Part shown: positions 7,483 through 17,306 of the stretch, in pieces
How positions within the stretch are numbered: the first letter of the stretch is position 1
How the letters are laid out: each line of letters starts with the position of its first letter
Assembly: GCA_016219275.1 (NCBI GenBank)
Contig: JACRBM010000058.1
Span: forward strand, 1-64,000
Direction of reading: 5' to 3'
DNA: 64,000 nt
Source: Chloroflexota bacterium
Lineage (GTDB): Bacteria > Chloroflexota > Anaerolineae > UBA4142
Notes under the pieces: model-generated
Database searches by the model: none
What the model was told of the DNA's origin: nothing
The model's input: the letters and a program-made list of their open reading frames with translations, nothing else
Made by a program: the position numbers and the translations under genes

Positions 7483-8475
7483 ATGAGAAATTTGTTTTCG
7501 CCTCAAACCGAATCGGATTTCAACCGCGCGCGTATGAAAGCGTTCTGGAACGAATTGCTCGCGATGATCGCGCGGCGTCCCAACGAAATGCTCTCGTTCG
7601 AGCAAGTCAAGCGCACCGTCAAAACGTTCGGCGAAAGTTTTCGCGGCGTGCAAACCGTGTCCGTCGCCAAAATCGTCGGCAGCGCGACGTTGCGGTACAA
7701 CGATTTCGACCGCGCGTTTCTGCCAACGCAAAACACAACCAAGTCGCGCTGGCGGCGCGTGGACGAAGCGTACTACAATGACGTGGATTTGCCGCCGGTG
7801 CAGTTGTATCAGGTCGGCGAAGTGTACTTTGTGCGCGATGGACATCATCGTATCAGCGTCGCGCGCGAACGCGGTCAAGAATTCATCGAAGCCGAAGTGA
7901 TCGAAGTGAAAACGCGCGTGCCGCTGACACCCGACTTGACCGCGCGCGATTTGGAAATCGTCGGCGAGTACGAACACTTTATCGAAAAGACGCAGCTCGA
8001 TAAATTACGCCCCGGACAAAAAATCGTTTTCTCGGAACCCGGCGGGTACGCGCGCTTGATCGAACACATCGCGGTGCATCGTTATTTTCTCGGCGTGGAA
8101 GCGCAACACAAGATCAAATGGCAAGACGCCGTCACGAGTTGGTACGATCATTTGTACACGCCGGTCATTCAAATCATTCGCGAACACAAAATCCTGCAAG
8201 ATTTTCCGCATCGCACCGAAGCGGATTTGTACTTGTGGGTGATGGATCACCATTACTTTTTGCACGAACAAGGCGAAGACGTAGATTTCGAACAAGCCGC
8301 GGTGGATTTAGCGGAACGCTACAGCGAACGCGTGGACAAGAAATTGTTGCGCGGCGTGCGCCAAGCCGTGCTTGAATTGTTGGAAGGTACCGACGATTTG
8401 CAACCGGTCGAAGGCACGATGGCAAGCGAACCACAACATCCGAACAAGGAGACGAACGATGCAGAATCATCATGA
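7483..8475 (+). CDS. ParB/sulfiredoxin-fold-like protein of unknown role
   Basis: The 330-residue protein has a central block VGEVYFVRDGHHRISVARERGQEFIEAEVIEV (residues about 104-136), in which DGHHRISVA matches the nucleotide-binding box of ParB-like/sulfiredoxin-fold proteins. The C-terminal half holds SWYDHLYTPVIQIIREHKILQDFPHRTEADLYLWVMDHHYFL, a conserved-looking helical module that I have seen in proteins annotated only as transcriptional regulators or unknown. There is no obvious helix-turn-helix or membrane segment. The next gene overlaps its end by 17 bases and is read from an internal ribosome site, so the two are translationally coupled. I would not claim DNA partitioning; a nucleotide-dependent role is all the motif supports. 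Confidence 0.7.
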   Translation: MRNLFSPQTESDFNRARMKAFWNELLAMIARRPNEMLSFEQVKRTVKTFGESFRGVQTVSVAKIVGSATLRYNDFDRAFLPTQNTTKSRWRRVDEAYYNDVDLPPVQLYQVGEVYFVRDGHHRISVARERGQEFIEAEVIEVKTRVPLTPDLTARDLEIVGEYEHFIEKTQLDKLRPGQKIVFSEPGGYARLIEHIAVHRYFLGVEAQHKIKWQDAVTSWYDHLYTPVIQIIREHKILQDFPHRTEADLYLWVMDHHYFLHEQGEDVDFEQAAVDLAERYSERVDKKLLRGVRQAVLELLEGTDDLQPVEGTMASEPQHPNKETNDAESS

Positions 8476-9043
8476 ACGCGTGATCGCCGTCTTTGGCGGC
8501 TCACGCCCGGCAAGGCACACGCCCGAGTATACCGAAGCGTATACCGTCGGCAAGTTGCTCGCGCGCGCCGGGTTCGTCGTGTTGAACGGCGGCTTCGCGG
8601 GGACGATGGAGGCATCGGCGCGCGGCGCACGCGAAAATGGCGGTCGCACGATTGGCGTGATCTCCGGTGAATTTTCCTGGCTCACGCCGAATCCATTTCT
8701 CGACGAAGTTGTGATGCGCGACGATTTGTTCGCGCGCATTCGCGAGATGCACACGCGCGCGGACGGGTTTGTCGTGCTCAAGGGCAGTATGGGCACGCTC
8801 GCCGAACTTGCAATTGTGTGGAATCTGGCTAAGATAAACGGCGACGCGTCCAAGCCGATTGTGTTGTTGGGCGAGTGGTGGAATTCGATCCTGGGTTCGT
8901 GGCGCGAGCATCTCGCCGTGACCGAAGAGGAAACCAAGTTGTTGCAAGTCGTTGCGCGACCTGAGCAAGCGATAGAACAAATAACGCGCGTGTTGCGCCA
9001 GGAACATGCGCCTTCGCCGCGCGCCCCCTCTTCTGCAACCTGA
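8459..9043 (+). CDS. LOG-like Rossmann-fold nucleotide-binding protein
   Basis: This 194-residue protein resembles the LOG/lysine-decarboxylase-like fold: VIAVFGGSRPARHTPEYTEA at the start, GFVVLNGGFAGTMEASARGARENGG, and FVVLKGSMGTLAELAIVWNL. In true LOG phosphoribohydrolases the last box reads PGGxGTxxE; here it is KGSMGTLAE, so the first Gly-rich positions differ while GT..E is kept. It may bind or hydrolyse a nucleotide. Start: AAGGAG at 8446-8451 is seven bases before the ATG at 8459, inside the preceding gene. A structured leader and a terminator follow before the first prolyl-tRNA synthetase gene. Confidence 0.78.
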   Translation: MQNHHERVIAVFGGSRPARHTPEYTEAYTVGKLLARAGFVVLNGGFAGTMEASARGARENGGRTIGVISGEFSWLTPNPFLDEVVMRDDLFARIREMHTRADGFVVLKGSMGTLAELAIVWNLAKINGDASKPIVLLGEWWNSILGSWREHLAVTEEETKLLQVVARPEQAIEQITRVLRQEHAPSPRAPSSAT

Positions 9044-9051
9044 CACTGGAA

Positions 9052-9135
9052 CGGGAGAGGGGGAACAGACGAATGAATACGCGTTCCCTTGCCGCGTCGC
9101 GCAGCGACTCTCCCGAATGACCGTCGTGTTCGGTC
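9052..9135 (+). promoter_or_regulatory. structured RNA leader candidate upstream of proS
   Basis: CGGGAGAG (9052-9059) pairs with CTCTCCCG (9108-9115). Inside are GGGAAC/GTTCCC (9061-9066/9083-9088) and GTCGC/GCGAC (9096-9100/9104-9108), giving a three-way-junction layout. GACCG/CGGTC (9119-9123/9131-9135) follows and then an intrinsic terminator. This is the order expected for a transcription attenuator before an aminoacyl-tRNA synthetase gene. The conserved T-box core sequence is not visible, so a classical T-box is not supported. Confidence 0.4.
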
Positions 9136-9154
9136 AATCGCATATTGTCGAGTT

Positions 9155-9184
9155 GCCCGTCGCGCTGCGGCGGGCGTTTTCTTT
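9155..9184 (+). terminator. intrinsic terminator or attenuator before proS
   Basis: GCCCGTCGC (9155-9163) pairs with GCGGCGGGC (9167-9175) with one G-U pair and a 3-base loop, followed by GTTTTCTTT. It ends the ParB-like/LOG-like transcript or serves as a regulated attenuator for the synthetase gene about 100 bases downstream. Confidence 0.75.
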
Positions 9185-9189
9185 CCCTC

Positions 9190-9259
9190 AGTTCCTTTCT
9201 TACCTTCAGTTCCCTTTGGACTTTCGGGAACGGAGGGAAAGAAGGGAAATAAAGGAACT
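9190..9259. repeat. dyad repeat before proS
   Basis: AGTTCCTTT (9190-9198) pairs with AAAGGAACT (9251-9259), and GTTCCC (9209-9214) with GGGAAC (9226-9231) inside. The arms are made of imperfect repeats of a TTCCCT/AGGGAA unit. It lies between the terminator and the proS ribosome site. Confidence 0.7.
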
Positions 9260-9279
9260 CGAAATTTGGAGTTTTCACC

Positions 9280-11037
9280 ATGCGAATGACTAAACAATTC
9301 AGCCAGACCTTGCGCGACACACCATCCGAGGCGGAGGTCGCGAGCCATCAATTGCTTTTGCGCGCGGGCTATGTTCGACAACTCGGCGCGGGTATTTTCA
9401 GCGCGTTGCCATTCGCGCGCCGGTCGCTCACCAAAATCGAAAACATTATGCGCGATGAAATCAACGCGATGGGCGGTCAAGAGCTGACGATGCCGGTGAT
9501 TCATCCCGCTGATTTGTGGAAAGAGACCGGGCGCTGGTACGCGATTGGCGACGAGATGGGGCGCTTTACCGACCGCGGCGGACGCGAGATGGCGCTCGCG
9601 ATGACGCACGAAGAAGTCGTCGCCGATCTCGCACGCAAAGAGATTCGCTCGTACAAACAATTGCCCCAACTCATCTACCACATTCAAACGAAATGGCGCG
9701 ACGACCCGCGCCCGCGCGCGGGGCTGATTCGCGTGCGCGAGTTTACGATGCTCGACTCGTACTCGCTCGATGCGGACGACGCTGGGTTGGACGCGCAGTA
9801 CCGCGCGCACTATCAAGCGTACTTTAACATTTTCAATCGCTGTGCGCTCGACGCGATTGCAGTCAAAGCCGATGTCGGAATGATGGGTGGATCGCTGTCG
9901 CACGAGTACATGTATCTCACACCGATTGGCGAGGACACGTTGATGTTGTGCGACGCGTGCGGCTCTACCGCGAATCGCCAGGTCGCGCGTTTTCACAAAC
10001 CGCCCGCCGCGTCCGAAGCATCGTTGCCGCTCGAAAAAATCGCGACGCCGGATTGCAAAACGATTGACGCGCTCGCGCAACTGCTCAATATTCCAAAATC
10101 GAAAACCGCCAAAGCCGTGTTCTTGCTGGCGACAATCACGGAACAAGATCACGATGTCGAAAAATTTGTGTTCGCGGTTGTGCGCGGCGATATGGACGTG
10201 AACGAAACGAAACTCGCGAACGCGGTGCGAGCCAAAGATTTGCGTCCCGCGCGCGAAGACGAAATCCGCGCGACCGGCGCGACGCCGGGGTACGCCTCGC
10301 CCATTGGTTTACGCGATGTCATCGTCATCGTGGACGACGCGATTCCTGGGTCGCCGAATCTCGTCGCCGGCGCGAACGACGCGGGCTATCACTTGCTCAA
10401 CACGAATGTTCCGCGCGATTACGCGGCGAACCTCGTCACCGATATCGCGATTGCGAACGAGGGCGACGCGTGTCCGAATTGCGGCAACGCGTTGCGCGCC
10501 GCGCGCGGCGTCGAAGTCGGCAACATTTTCAAACTCGGCACACGTTACACGGAGGTGCTCGGCGCGCGTTATCTCGCGGCAGACAAACAACTCAAGCCGA
10601 TTTGGATGGGCTCGTACGGTATCGGCAGCGGGCGCTTGCTCGCGTGCATCGCGGAAGAACATCACGACGAGTACGGCTTGTGCTTGCCGATCACCGTCGC
10701 GCCGTATCAAGTTCATCTCGTCGCGCTCGGCAATGTCACCGCGCAAACCGAATCGGTGTACGCGCAACTGCGCGATGCCGGCATCGAGGTCTTGTTCGAC
10801 GACCGCGACGCGACGCCCGGCGTCAAGTTCAACGACGCGGATTTGATTGGCGTGCCCTTGCGTGTTACAATCAGCGAGCGTTCGCTGAAACAGAACAGCG
10901 CCGAGTTCAAGCGACGTACAAGCAAGGATCGCGTCAGCGTTCCGCTCGACGAAACCGTTGCACGCGTGCGCGCAGAAATCGCGGCGATGTTCGACGAGAT
11001 TCGCGCGCGCGTCGTACCAGTCGCATTCAAAGATTAA
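9280..11037 (+). CDS. proS: prolyl-tRNA synthetase, bacterial type with editing insertion
   Basis: A 585-residue class II synthetase that charges tRNA-Pro with proline. Motif 1 region: HQLLLRAGYVRQLGAGIFSALPFARRSL; motif 2: KWRDDPRPRAGLIRVREFTMLDSYS; motif 3: GSYGIGSGRLLACIAEE. Between motifs 2 and 3 (about residues 230-390) lies the YbaK-like insertion (SKTAKAVFLLA, NETKLANAV, DVIVIVDDAIPGSPNLVAGAN), which removes mischarged alanine in bacterial-type enzymes. The C-terminal anticodon-binding domain contains APYQVHLVALG and VLFDDRDATPGVKFNDADLIGVPLRV. TTTGGAG lies eight bases before the ATG. A second, structurally different prolyl-tRNA synthetase gene follows directly. Confidence 0.95.
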   Translation: MRMTKQFSQTLRDTPSEAEVASHQLLLRAGYVRQLGAGIFSALPFARRSLTKIENIMRDEINAMGGQELTMPVIHPADLWKETGRWYAIGDEMGRFTDRGGREMALAMTHEEVVADLARKEIRSYKQLPQLIYHIQTKWRDDPRPRAGLIRVREFTMLDSYSLDADDAGLDAQYRAHYQAYFNIFNRCALDAIAVKADVGMMGGSLSHEYMYLTPIGEDTLMLCDACGSTANRQVARFHKPPAASEASLPLEKIATPDCKTIDALAQLLNIPKSKTAKAVFLLATITEQDHDVEKFVFAVVRGDMDVNETKLANAVRAKDLRPAREDEIRATGATPGYASPIGLRDVIVIVDDAIPGSPNLVAGANDAGYHLLNTNVPRDYAANLVTDIAIANEGDACPNCGNALRAARGVEVGNIFKLGTRYTEVLGARYLAADKQLKPIWMGSYGIGSGRLLACIAEEHHDEYGLCLPITVAPYQVHLVALGNVTAQTESVYAQLRDAGIEVLFDDRDATPGVKFNDADLIGVPLRVTISERSLKQNSAEFKRRTSKDRVSVPLDETVARVRAEIAAMFDEIRARVVPVAFKD

Positions 11038-12567
<1,530 letters not shown>

Positions 12568-12570
12568 CTG

Positions 12571-12597
12571 GTAGGGGCGGGGTAACCCCGCCCCTAC
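12571..12597. repeat. 12-bp hairpin repeat GTAGGGG...CCCCTAC
   Basis: GTAGGGGCGGGG (12571-12582) pairs perfectly with CCCCGCCCCTAC (12586-12597) over a 3-base loop, a few bases after the second proS stop. A related GTAGGG...CCCTAC hairpin lies at 18444-18471 and another variant at 41826-41849. No T run follows, so it is a weak terminator at best. Confidence 0.85.
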
Positions 12598-12736
12598 GAA
12601 TTTGGAGCCGCCCATAACGCGTTGACGCAAAAATGGTGAACACGTTGGGAGAATTCGCGAATCAAAAAGCGCGGAATGAAAATTCTGCGGCGGTCGGCGG
12701 TCGGTTGTCGGCGGTCGCAGCGGTGAGGAGAGTACG

Positions 12737-13564
12737 ATGCCGATAGAGTCAAATCGTCGCGGTGATGCCGCGCCGGACATCTACTATCGCGAAAAAGAGT
12801 CCGCGATCTACGATCTGGAGTACGCGTGGAAAACGGACGACGTGGAATTCTGGCAGACGATGGCGCGCGAGTACGCGACGGATGGGCGCGCACTCGAACT
12901 TGCGTGTGGCACACTGCGGATCGCGTTGCCGCTTGCCGAGTCCGGCATGCGCGTGACCGGCGTGGACATTTCGCCGTTCATGCTCGAACACGCGCGCAAA
13001 AAACTCGGGCGGTTTGCGCCGGACATTCAGACGCGGATCACCTTGCACGAAGGCGATATGCGCGCGGTGCGGCTCGGCGAGCGATTCAATTTTGTTTATC
13101 TTCCGTTCAACACGTTTCTCGTTTTGCTCACCACGCAAGATCAGCTCGCGCTGTTCGAAACAGTGCGCGCACATCTCGCGCCGGGCGGCGTGTTCGTGTT
13201 CGATATTTTCATGCCCGACATCAACCGGCTCAAGGTCGAGCACAACCCCGCGTGGTCGCTCGAAGTGGATCAGACCATCAAGGACATTGGTTTTCGTTTC
13301 CAGCGCGATCATGCGCGCGAGTTGGATCCGCTTCGCCAGACGATGGTCATTCATTTTCGGATGCGCGAGTTCAAAGACAATGTGCTGCTGCGCGAGTGGT
13401 TGAGCGATCTCCACATCGCGTACATTTTTCCGCGCGAACTGGAGCATCTCATCGCGCGCGCGGGGTTCGAGATCGTTCATTTCTGGGGCGATTACGCGCG
13501 ACACGATTTCTATTCGCTCACGGATCCGCAAAAGCAAATCGTCGTGGCGCGTGCGATGCGCTAG
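12737..13564 (+). CDS. class I SAM-dependent methyltransferase
   Basis: A 275-residue methyltransferase. After a short N-terminal part (YYREKESAIYDLEYAWKTDDVEFW) it has motif I as ALELACGTLRIALPLAESGMRVTGVDIS and the later GDMRAVRLGERFNFVYLPFNTF and LAPGGVFVFDIFMPD blocks. The motif I glycine pattern (ELACGTLRIA) differs from the usual GxGxG, with Leu-Arg in place of the second glycine region, a variant known in one group of small-molecule methyltransferases. The substrate is unknown. GAGGAG precedes the ATG. The 170 bases before it hold the GTAGGGG hairpin and a run of GTCGG units (about 12690-12720). Confidence 0.85.
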   Translation: MPIESNRRGDAAPDIYYREKESAIYDLEYAWKTDDVEFWQTMAREYATDGRALELACGTLRIALPLAESGMRVTGVDISPFMLEHARKKLGRFAPDIQTRITLHEGDMRAVRLGERFNFVYLPFNTFLVLLTTQDQLALFETVRAHLAPGGVFVFDIFMPDINRLKVEHNPAWSLEVDQTIKDIGFRFQRDHARELDPLRQTMVIHFRMREFKDNVLLREWLSDLHIAYIFPRELEHLIARAGFEIVHFWGDYARHDFYSLTDPQKQIVVARAMR

Positions 13565-13614
13565 GACGAGGCATGGCGCGCGCCGGCGCTTTCGCTGCTC
13601 ACGCTGCGCTTACT

Positions 13615-13643
13615 TTGACTCGCGTACACGCGTGATGTATAAT
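13615..13643 (+). promoter_or_regulatory. strong sigma-70 promoter
   Basis: TTGACT (13615-13620) and TATAAT (13638-13643) are spaced by exactly 17 bases, and TGATG before the -10 adds an extended element. It drives the small membrane protein gene starting at 13672 and perhaps the genes beyond. Confidence 0.88.
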
Positions 13644-13671
13644 TCCAATAAAGGGAACGAAAGAGACGGTT

Positions 13672-13929
13672 ATGGCAAACGATACCAAACCCAATTCACC
13701 AACTATCAGTGTGATCGCACGCGTGCGCGGTGTTCTGCACGGTCCGGTGCTCGTTGGCGTGATTGCCGCCTTGATCGCGATTGCGCTTTCAGTGTTCGGA
13801 ATGATTCGCAATGCCGATCCCGAACTCAACCTGCGCTCGCTGCTCCTCGTCGTCGTGCTCGCCGGCGGCAGTTGGGGATTGATCGCGTGGGCGATTGCGA
13901 CTGCCGCGGTCGAAGCCGGCAAGGACTAG
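13672..13929 (+). CDS. small membrane protein, two transmembrane segments
   Basis: An 85-residue protein of unknown function. Hydrophobic segments lie at about residues 25-44 (VLVGVIAALIAIALSVFGMI) and 57-77 (LLLVVVLAGGSWGLIAWAIA), with a short polar loop NADPELNLRS between them and short charged ends. It has no signal cleavage site. A near-consensus promoter and a short leader with GAGA before the ATG show it is a real, probably well-expressed gene. About 100 bases of GTCGTATCC-like tandem dyad sequence separate it from the next gene. Confidence 0.75.
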   Translation: MANDTKPNSPTISVIARVRGVLHGPVLVGVIAALIAIALSVFGMIRNADPELNLRSLLLVVVLAGGSWGLIAWAIATAAVEAGKD

Positions 13930-14028
13930 TCATCTAGTCGCATCGTCAAATGGTCGAGTAGTCTGGTAGTCTATCCAACGACGCGACCATGCGCCCATTC
14001 GACCATGCGACAAGGCAACGAGGTCAAC

Positions 14029-16530
14029 ATGCAAGCCGTTGTGATGGCAGGTGGCGAAGGTTCGCGCCTGCGTCCATTGACGCTTCACCGCCCCAAACCG
14101 ATGGTGCCCCTGGTCAATCGTCCTGTGATGGGGCACATCATCGAATTGCTCAAATGGCACAAGATCACCGACATTGTGGCGACGCTCCAGTATCGCGCGG
14201 ACGACATTCGCGATTATTTTGGCGACGGTTCGCATCTCGGCGCGACGATCAATTACTCGGTCGAGACGCATCCGCTCGGCACGGCTGGCTCGGTGAAACT
14301 CGCGGAAAAATTTCTGACGCGCGACGAGCCGTTTATCATCATCAGCGGTGATGCGGTGACCGATATCAACCTTGGTGAGATTGTCGCGTTTCACAAACGT
14401 ATGGGCGCGGCGGCGACGCTCACGCTGTACCACGTTCCGAATCCACTCGAGTACGGCGTCATCATGGTGGACGCGAACGGACGCATCGAACGCTTTCTCG
14501 AAAAACCGTCGTGGGGCGATGTGATTTCGGACACGGTCAACACCGGCATTTACGTGATTTCGCCCGACGTGCTCGACGAGATCGAGCCGGGCACGCCGTG
14601 CGATTTCGGCAGAGACGTGTTTCCGCTCTTGATGAAAAAAGGCGCGCCGCTGTACGGTTACATCGCGGACGGGTATTGGTGTGACATCGGCACCATTGCC
14701 GAGTACGCGCGCGCGACCGGCGATTTACTGAGCGGCAAAGTAAAACTGGGCGAAACCGGCAAACACATCGGCGGCGGCATTTACATCGAGGACGATGTGC
14801 AGATCGCGCCGGACGCGCAACTGTTCGGACCGATTTTCCTGGGTGAAGGGACGCGGATCAAGGGCGGCGTCGTGATTCACGGTCCGACCGCGATTCGCCC
14901 GTACACCGTGGTGGACAATCGCTCGCATATCGAACGCAGTATCATTTGGCGCAACACGTACATTGGCGAAGGCGTGGAATTGCGAGGCGCGATGATCGGT
15001 CGGCAGTGCAGTTTGAAATCGCGCGCGGTTGTGTTTGAAGGCGCGGTGATCGGCGATGAGTGTACGATTGGCGAAGGCGCGGTCGTGCATCCCAACGTCA
15101 AACTGTGGCCCAACAAACAGGTCGAAGCCGGCGCGACGGTGAAATCTTCGATCATTTGGGGCGCGCAAGCGCGTCGGTCGTTGTTCGGACGATACGGCGT
15201 GACCGGGTTGGTGAATGTGGACATTACGCCGGAATTCGCCGCGCGTCTCTCCGCTGCATTTGGCGCGACCTTGCCCAAAGGCGCGCGCGTCATCATCAAT
15301 CGCGATATGAATCGCGGCGCGCGCATGGTCAAACGCGCGATGGTGAGCGGTCTGCCCTCCGCCGGCATCACCGTGCAAGACGTGGATTCCGTCCCGATCC
15401 CGGTCGCGCGCTATTACACGGCGGTCACCGGCGCGGCGGGCGGCGTGCACGTGCGCGTCTCGCCGTACGATCAGCGCACCGTGGATATTCGCTTTCTCGA
15501 AAAAGATGGACAGAACCTCAACAAGACCACGGAACGCAGTATCGAAAACATTTTCTTCCGCGAAGATTTTCGCCGGGTTGCCTTCGACGAATTGGGTATT
15601 ATCGAAGAGATCAACGGCGCGGCGGAAAGTCGTTACATCGAGGACGCGCTGCAAGTGGTTGAGGCGGACGTGATTCGTGACGCGCATTTTACGCTCGTCG
15701 TGGATTATGCGAACGCGCCGACCTCGCTCGTGTTGCCGGCGATTTTGAACGAACTGGGTTGCACGGTCATCGCGATCAACGAACGCGTGGAAGAATCCAA
15801 GATGTCCGTTTCGTCCGAGGAGTTCCAGCGCGGCATTGACCAACTCACTTCGATCACGTCGGCGATGAAAGCCGACCTGGGTGTGCGGCTCGATGTGGCG
15901 GGCGAACGCGTGTGGATGGTGGACGGCGCGGGGCGCAAACTTTCCGGCACGACGACCGCGGCGGCATTTATGGAACTGACTCTGCGGACGCAACCCGGCG
16001 CGGTTGCCGTGATGGCGAACCAACCGATGATCTTCGAGCAGATCGCGGAACGGCACGGCGCGCACGTGCGGCGCGTCAAGATTGATCCGCAAGCGATGAT
16101 GTCCGCCGCCGCGTCGAACGACTTGGTGCTGGCGTTGAGCGGCGCGGGCGAATTCATCGTCCCCGCGTTCCATCGCTTGGTGGACGCGATGTTTCCGGTC
16201 GTCAAGTTGCTCGAATACCTCGCCGCGCAAAAAACGACGCTTGCCGATGTGGTCAACGCGCTGCCGCCGTACCACGTGGTCGTAAAACGCGTCGCGTGCC
16301 CCTGGGATCAAAAAGGCACGTTGATGCGGATGTTGAGCGAGCAGTACAAAGATCGCATCACCGATCAAGTGGACGGTTTGCGGATTCAATTGGATGAACG
16401 CGAGTGGGCGTTGGTCGTGCCCGAAGCGGACGCGCCGATGTTTTACATTTTCGCCGAAGGCACCTCGGACGAAAACGCGGCGATGCTCGTAGATCGGTAC
16501 GTGCGCGTGGTCGAGGGCTTGCGCGGATAA
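14029..16530 (+). CDS. mannose-1-phosphate guanylyltransferase/phosphomannomutase-like fusion
   Basis: An 833-residue protein in three parts. Residues 1-235 form a sugar nucleotidyltransferase ([16 protein letters not shown], then [41 protein letters not shown]). Residues about 245-375 are left-handed beta-helix hexapeptide repeats ([24 protein letters not shown]). The rest follows the phosphomannomutase fold. The usual catalytic TASHNP loop is replaced by [11 protein letters not shown], so mutase activity is doubtful. It probably makes GDP-mannose or another NDP-sugar for surface glycans. The frame is open from 14005, but the ATG at 14029 with GAGG five bases upstream starts the conserved domain. 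Its TAA overlaps the next gene's ATG. Confidence 0.88.
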   Translation: MQAVVMAGGEGSRLRPLTLHRPKPMVPLVNRPVMGHIIELLKWHKITDIVATLQYRADDIRDYFGDGSHLGATINYSVETHPLGTAGSVKLAEKFLTRDEPFIIISGDAVTDINLGEIVAFHKRMGAAATLTLYHVPNPLEYGVIMVDANGRIERFLEKPSWGDVISDTVNTGIYVISPDVLDEIEPGTPCDFGRDVFPLLMKKGAPLYGYIADGYWCDIGTIAEYARATGDLLSGKVKLGETGKHIGGGIYIEDDVQIAPDAQLFGPIFLGEGTRIKGGVVIHGPTAIRPYTVVDNRSHIERSIIWRNTYIGEGVELRGAMIGRQCSLKSRAVVFEGAVIGDECTIGEGAVVHPNVKLWPNKQVEAGATVKSSIIWGAQARRSLFGRYGVTGLVNVDITPEFAARLSAAFGATLPKGARVIINRDMNRGARMVKRAMVSGLPSAGITVQDVDSVPIPVARYYTAVTGAAGGVHVRVSPYDQRTVDIRFLEKDGQNLNKTTERSIENIFFREDFRRVAFDELGIIEEINGAAESRYIEDALQVVEADVIRDAHFTLVVDYANAPTSLVLPAILNELGCTVIAINERVEESKMSVSSEEFQRGIDQLTSITSAMKADLGVRLDVAGERVWMVDGAGRKLSGTTTAAAFMELTLRTQPGAVAVMANQPMIFEQIAERHGAHVRRVKIDPQAMMSAAASNDLVLALSGAGEFIVPAFHRLVDAMFPVVKLLEYLAAQKTTLADVVNALPPYHVVVKRVACPWDQKGTLMRMLSEQYKDRITDQVDGLRIQLDEREWALVVPEADAPMFYIFAEGTSDENAAMLVDRYVRVVEGLRG

Positions 16531-17306
16531 TGCACCCCACTGTTGACTTGTTCTTTTTCGAGTTACCCTCTTACACCGCGCTTGTGATGCTGGGTTGCGC
16601 GGCAGGGTTGATCACGGCGTACCTTTACCTGCGTTGGCGTCGCGTTGCCGGACGACGCCGGTTCCTCGATGCTGCGCTCGTCGTGTTCGTTGCCGCGTGG
16701 CTCGGCGGGCGCGCGTATCATGTCGCGTTGAACTGGGACTATTACGCGGCGCGACCGGATGAAATCGCGCAGTTCGGTCTGGGCGGGCTGGCGCTGCGCG
16801 GCGCGTTCATCGCCGGCGCGCTGGCGCTCGTCGCGTATGCGCGCGTGCGGGGTGTCTCGTTCACCTCTTTCGCCGATGCGAGCGCGCTCGGCTTGTGTAG
16901 CGGTCAAGCCATTGGTTGGTACGGCGCGCTCGTCCATGGCGCGAATTACGGCGTCGTCAGCGAGAATCGTTTTGCGCTCGATCTGGCAGATTTGTATGGC
17001 TTGATCCAACCGCGTTTTCCATTGCAACATATTGAAATCGTTTTGTTTATCACTCTGTTTATTGGACTGTTGATGTTGGCGTCGCGCAAACCGCGCGCGG
17101 GCGTGTTGTGCGTCGTTTATCTACTCGGCGCGTCCAGCGCGCAATTCATCCTGGGTTTTCAACGCGGCGACGCGACCGTGCGCCTGGGCGCATGGCGCGT
17201 GGATCAACTGGTGGATGTGGGGTTGATCCTCCTTGCGCTCGTGCTCGGCGCGCGTCAAACTCTCACAACTCGTTCGGAACTCATCGCTCATGTCGAAACA
17301 CACTGA
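16530..17306 (+). CDS. Lgt-like membrane protein, divergent prolipoprotein diacylglyceryl transferase
   Basis: A 258-residue protein with about seven membrane segments and the outline of Lgt, which moves a diacylglyceryl group onto lipobox cysteines: LPSYTALVMLG near the start, AWLGGRAYHVALNWDYY, GLALRGAFIAG, and RFPLQHIEI in place of RHPSQLYE. The catalytic signature GRIGNFINGELWG of Lgt aligns here with a segment reading GWYGALVHGANYG, so the conserved Arg, Asn and Glu are missing and the HGG box is RGA. It may not be an authentic diacylglyceryl transferase. Its ATG overlaps the stop codon of the preceding fusion protein (TAATG), and RNase D overlaps its end by 17 bases. Confidence 0.72.
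   Translation: MHPTVDLFFFELPSYTALVMLGCAAGLITAYLYLRWRRVAGRRRFLDAALVVFVAAWLGGRAYHVALNWDYYAARPDEIAQFGLGGLALRGAFIAGALALVAYARVRGVSFTSFADASALGLCSGQAIGWYGALVHGANYGVVSENRFALDLADLYGLIQPRFPLQHIEIVLFITLFIGLLMLASRKPRAGVLCVVYLLGASSAQFILGFQRGDATVRLGAWRVDQLVDVGLILLALVLGARQTLTTRSELIAHVETH

Noticed and set aside
9052-9184. classical T-box riboswitch before proS
   Set aside because: The conserved T-box core sequence and a long stem I with specifier loop are not visible.
8470-10152. 560-codon open frame on the minus strand
   Set aside because: It lies opposite the LOG-like gene and proS, its composition is Arg/His/Ala-rich without domain motifs, and it is a by-product of GC-rich third positions.
14725-16389. 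554-codon open frame on the minus strand
   Set aside because: It is fully antisense to the nucleotidyltransferase fusion, which has clear motifs; the antisense product is rich in His and Arg with no recognisable family.
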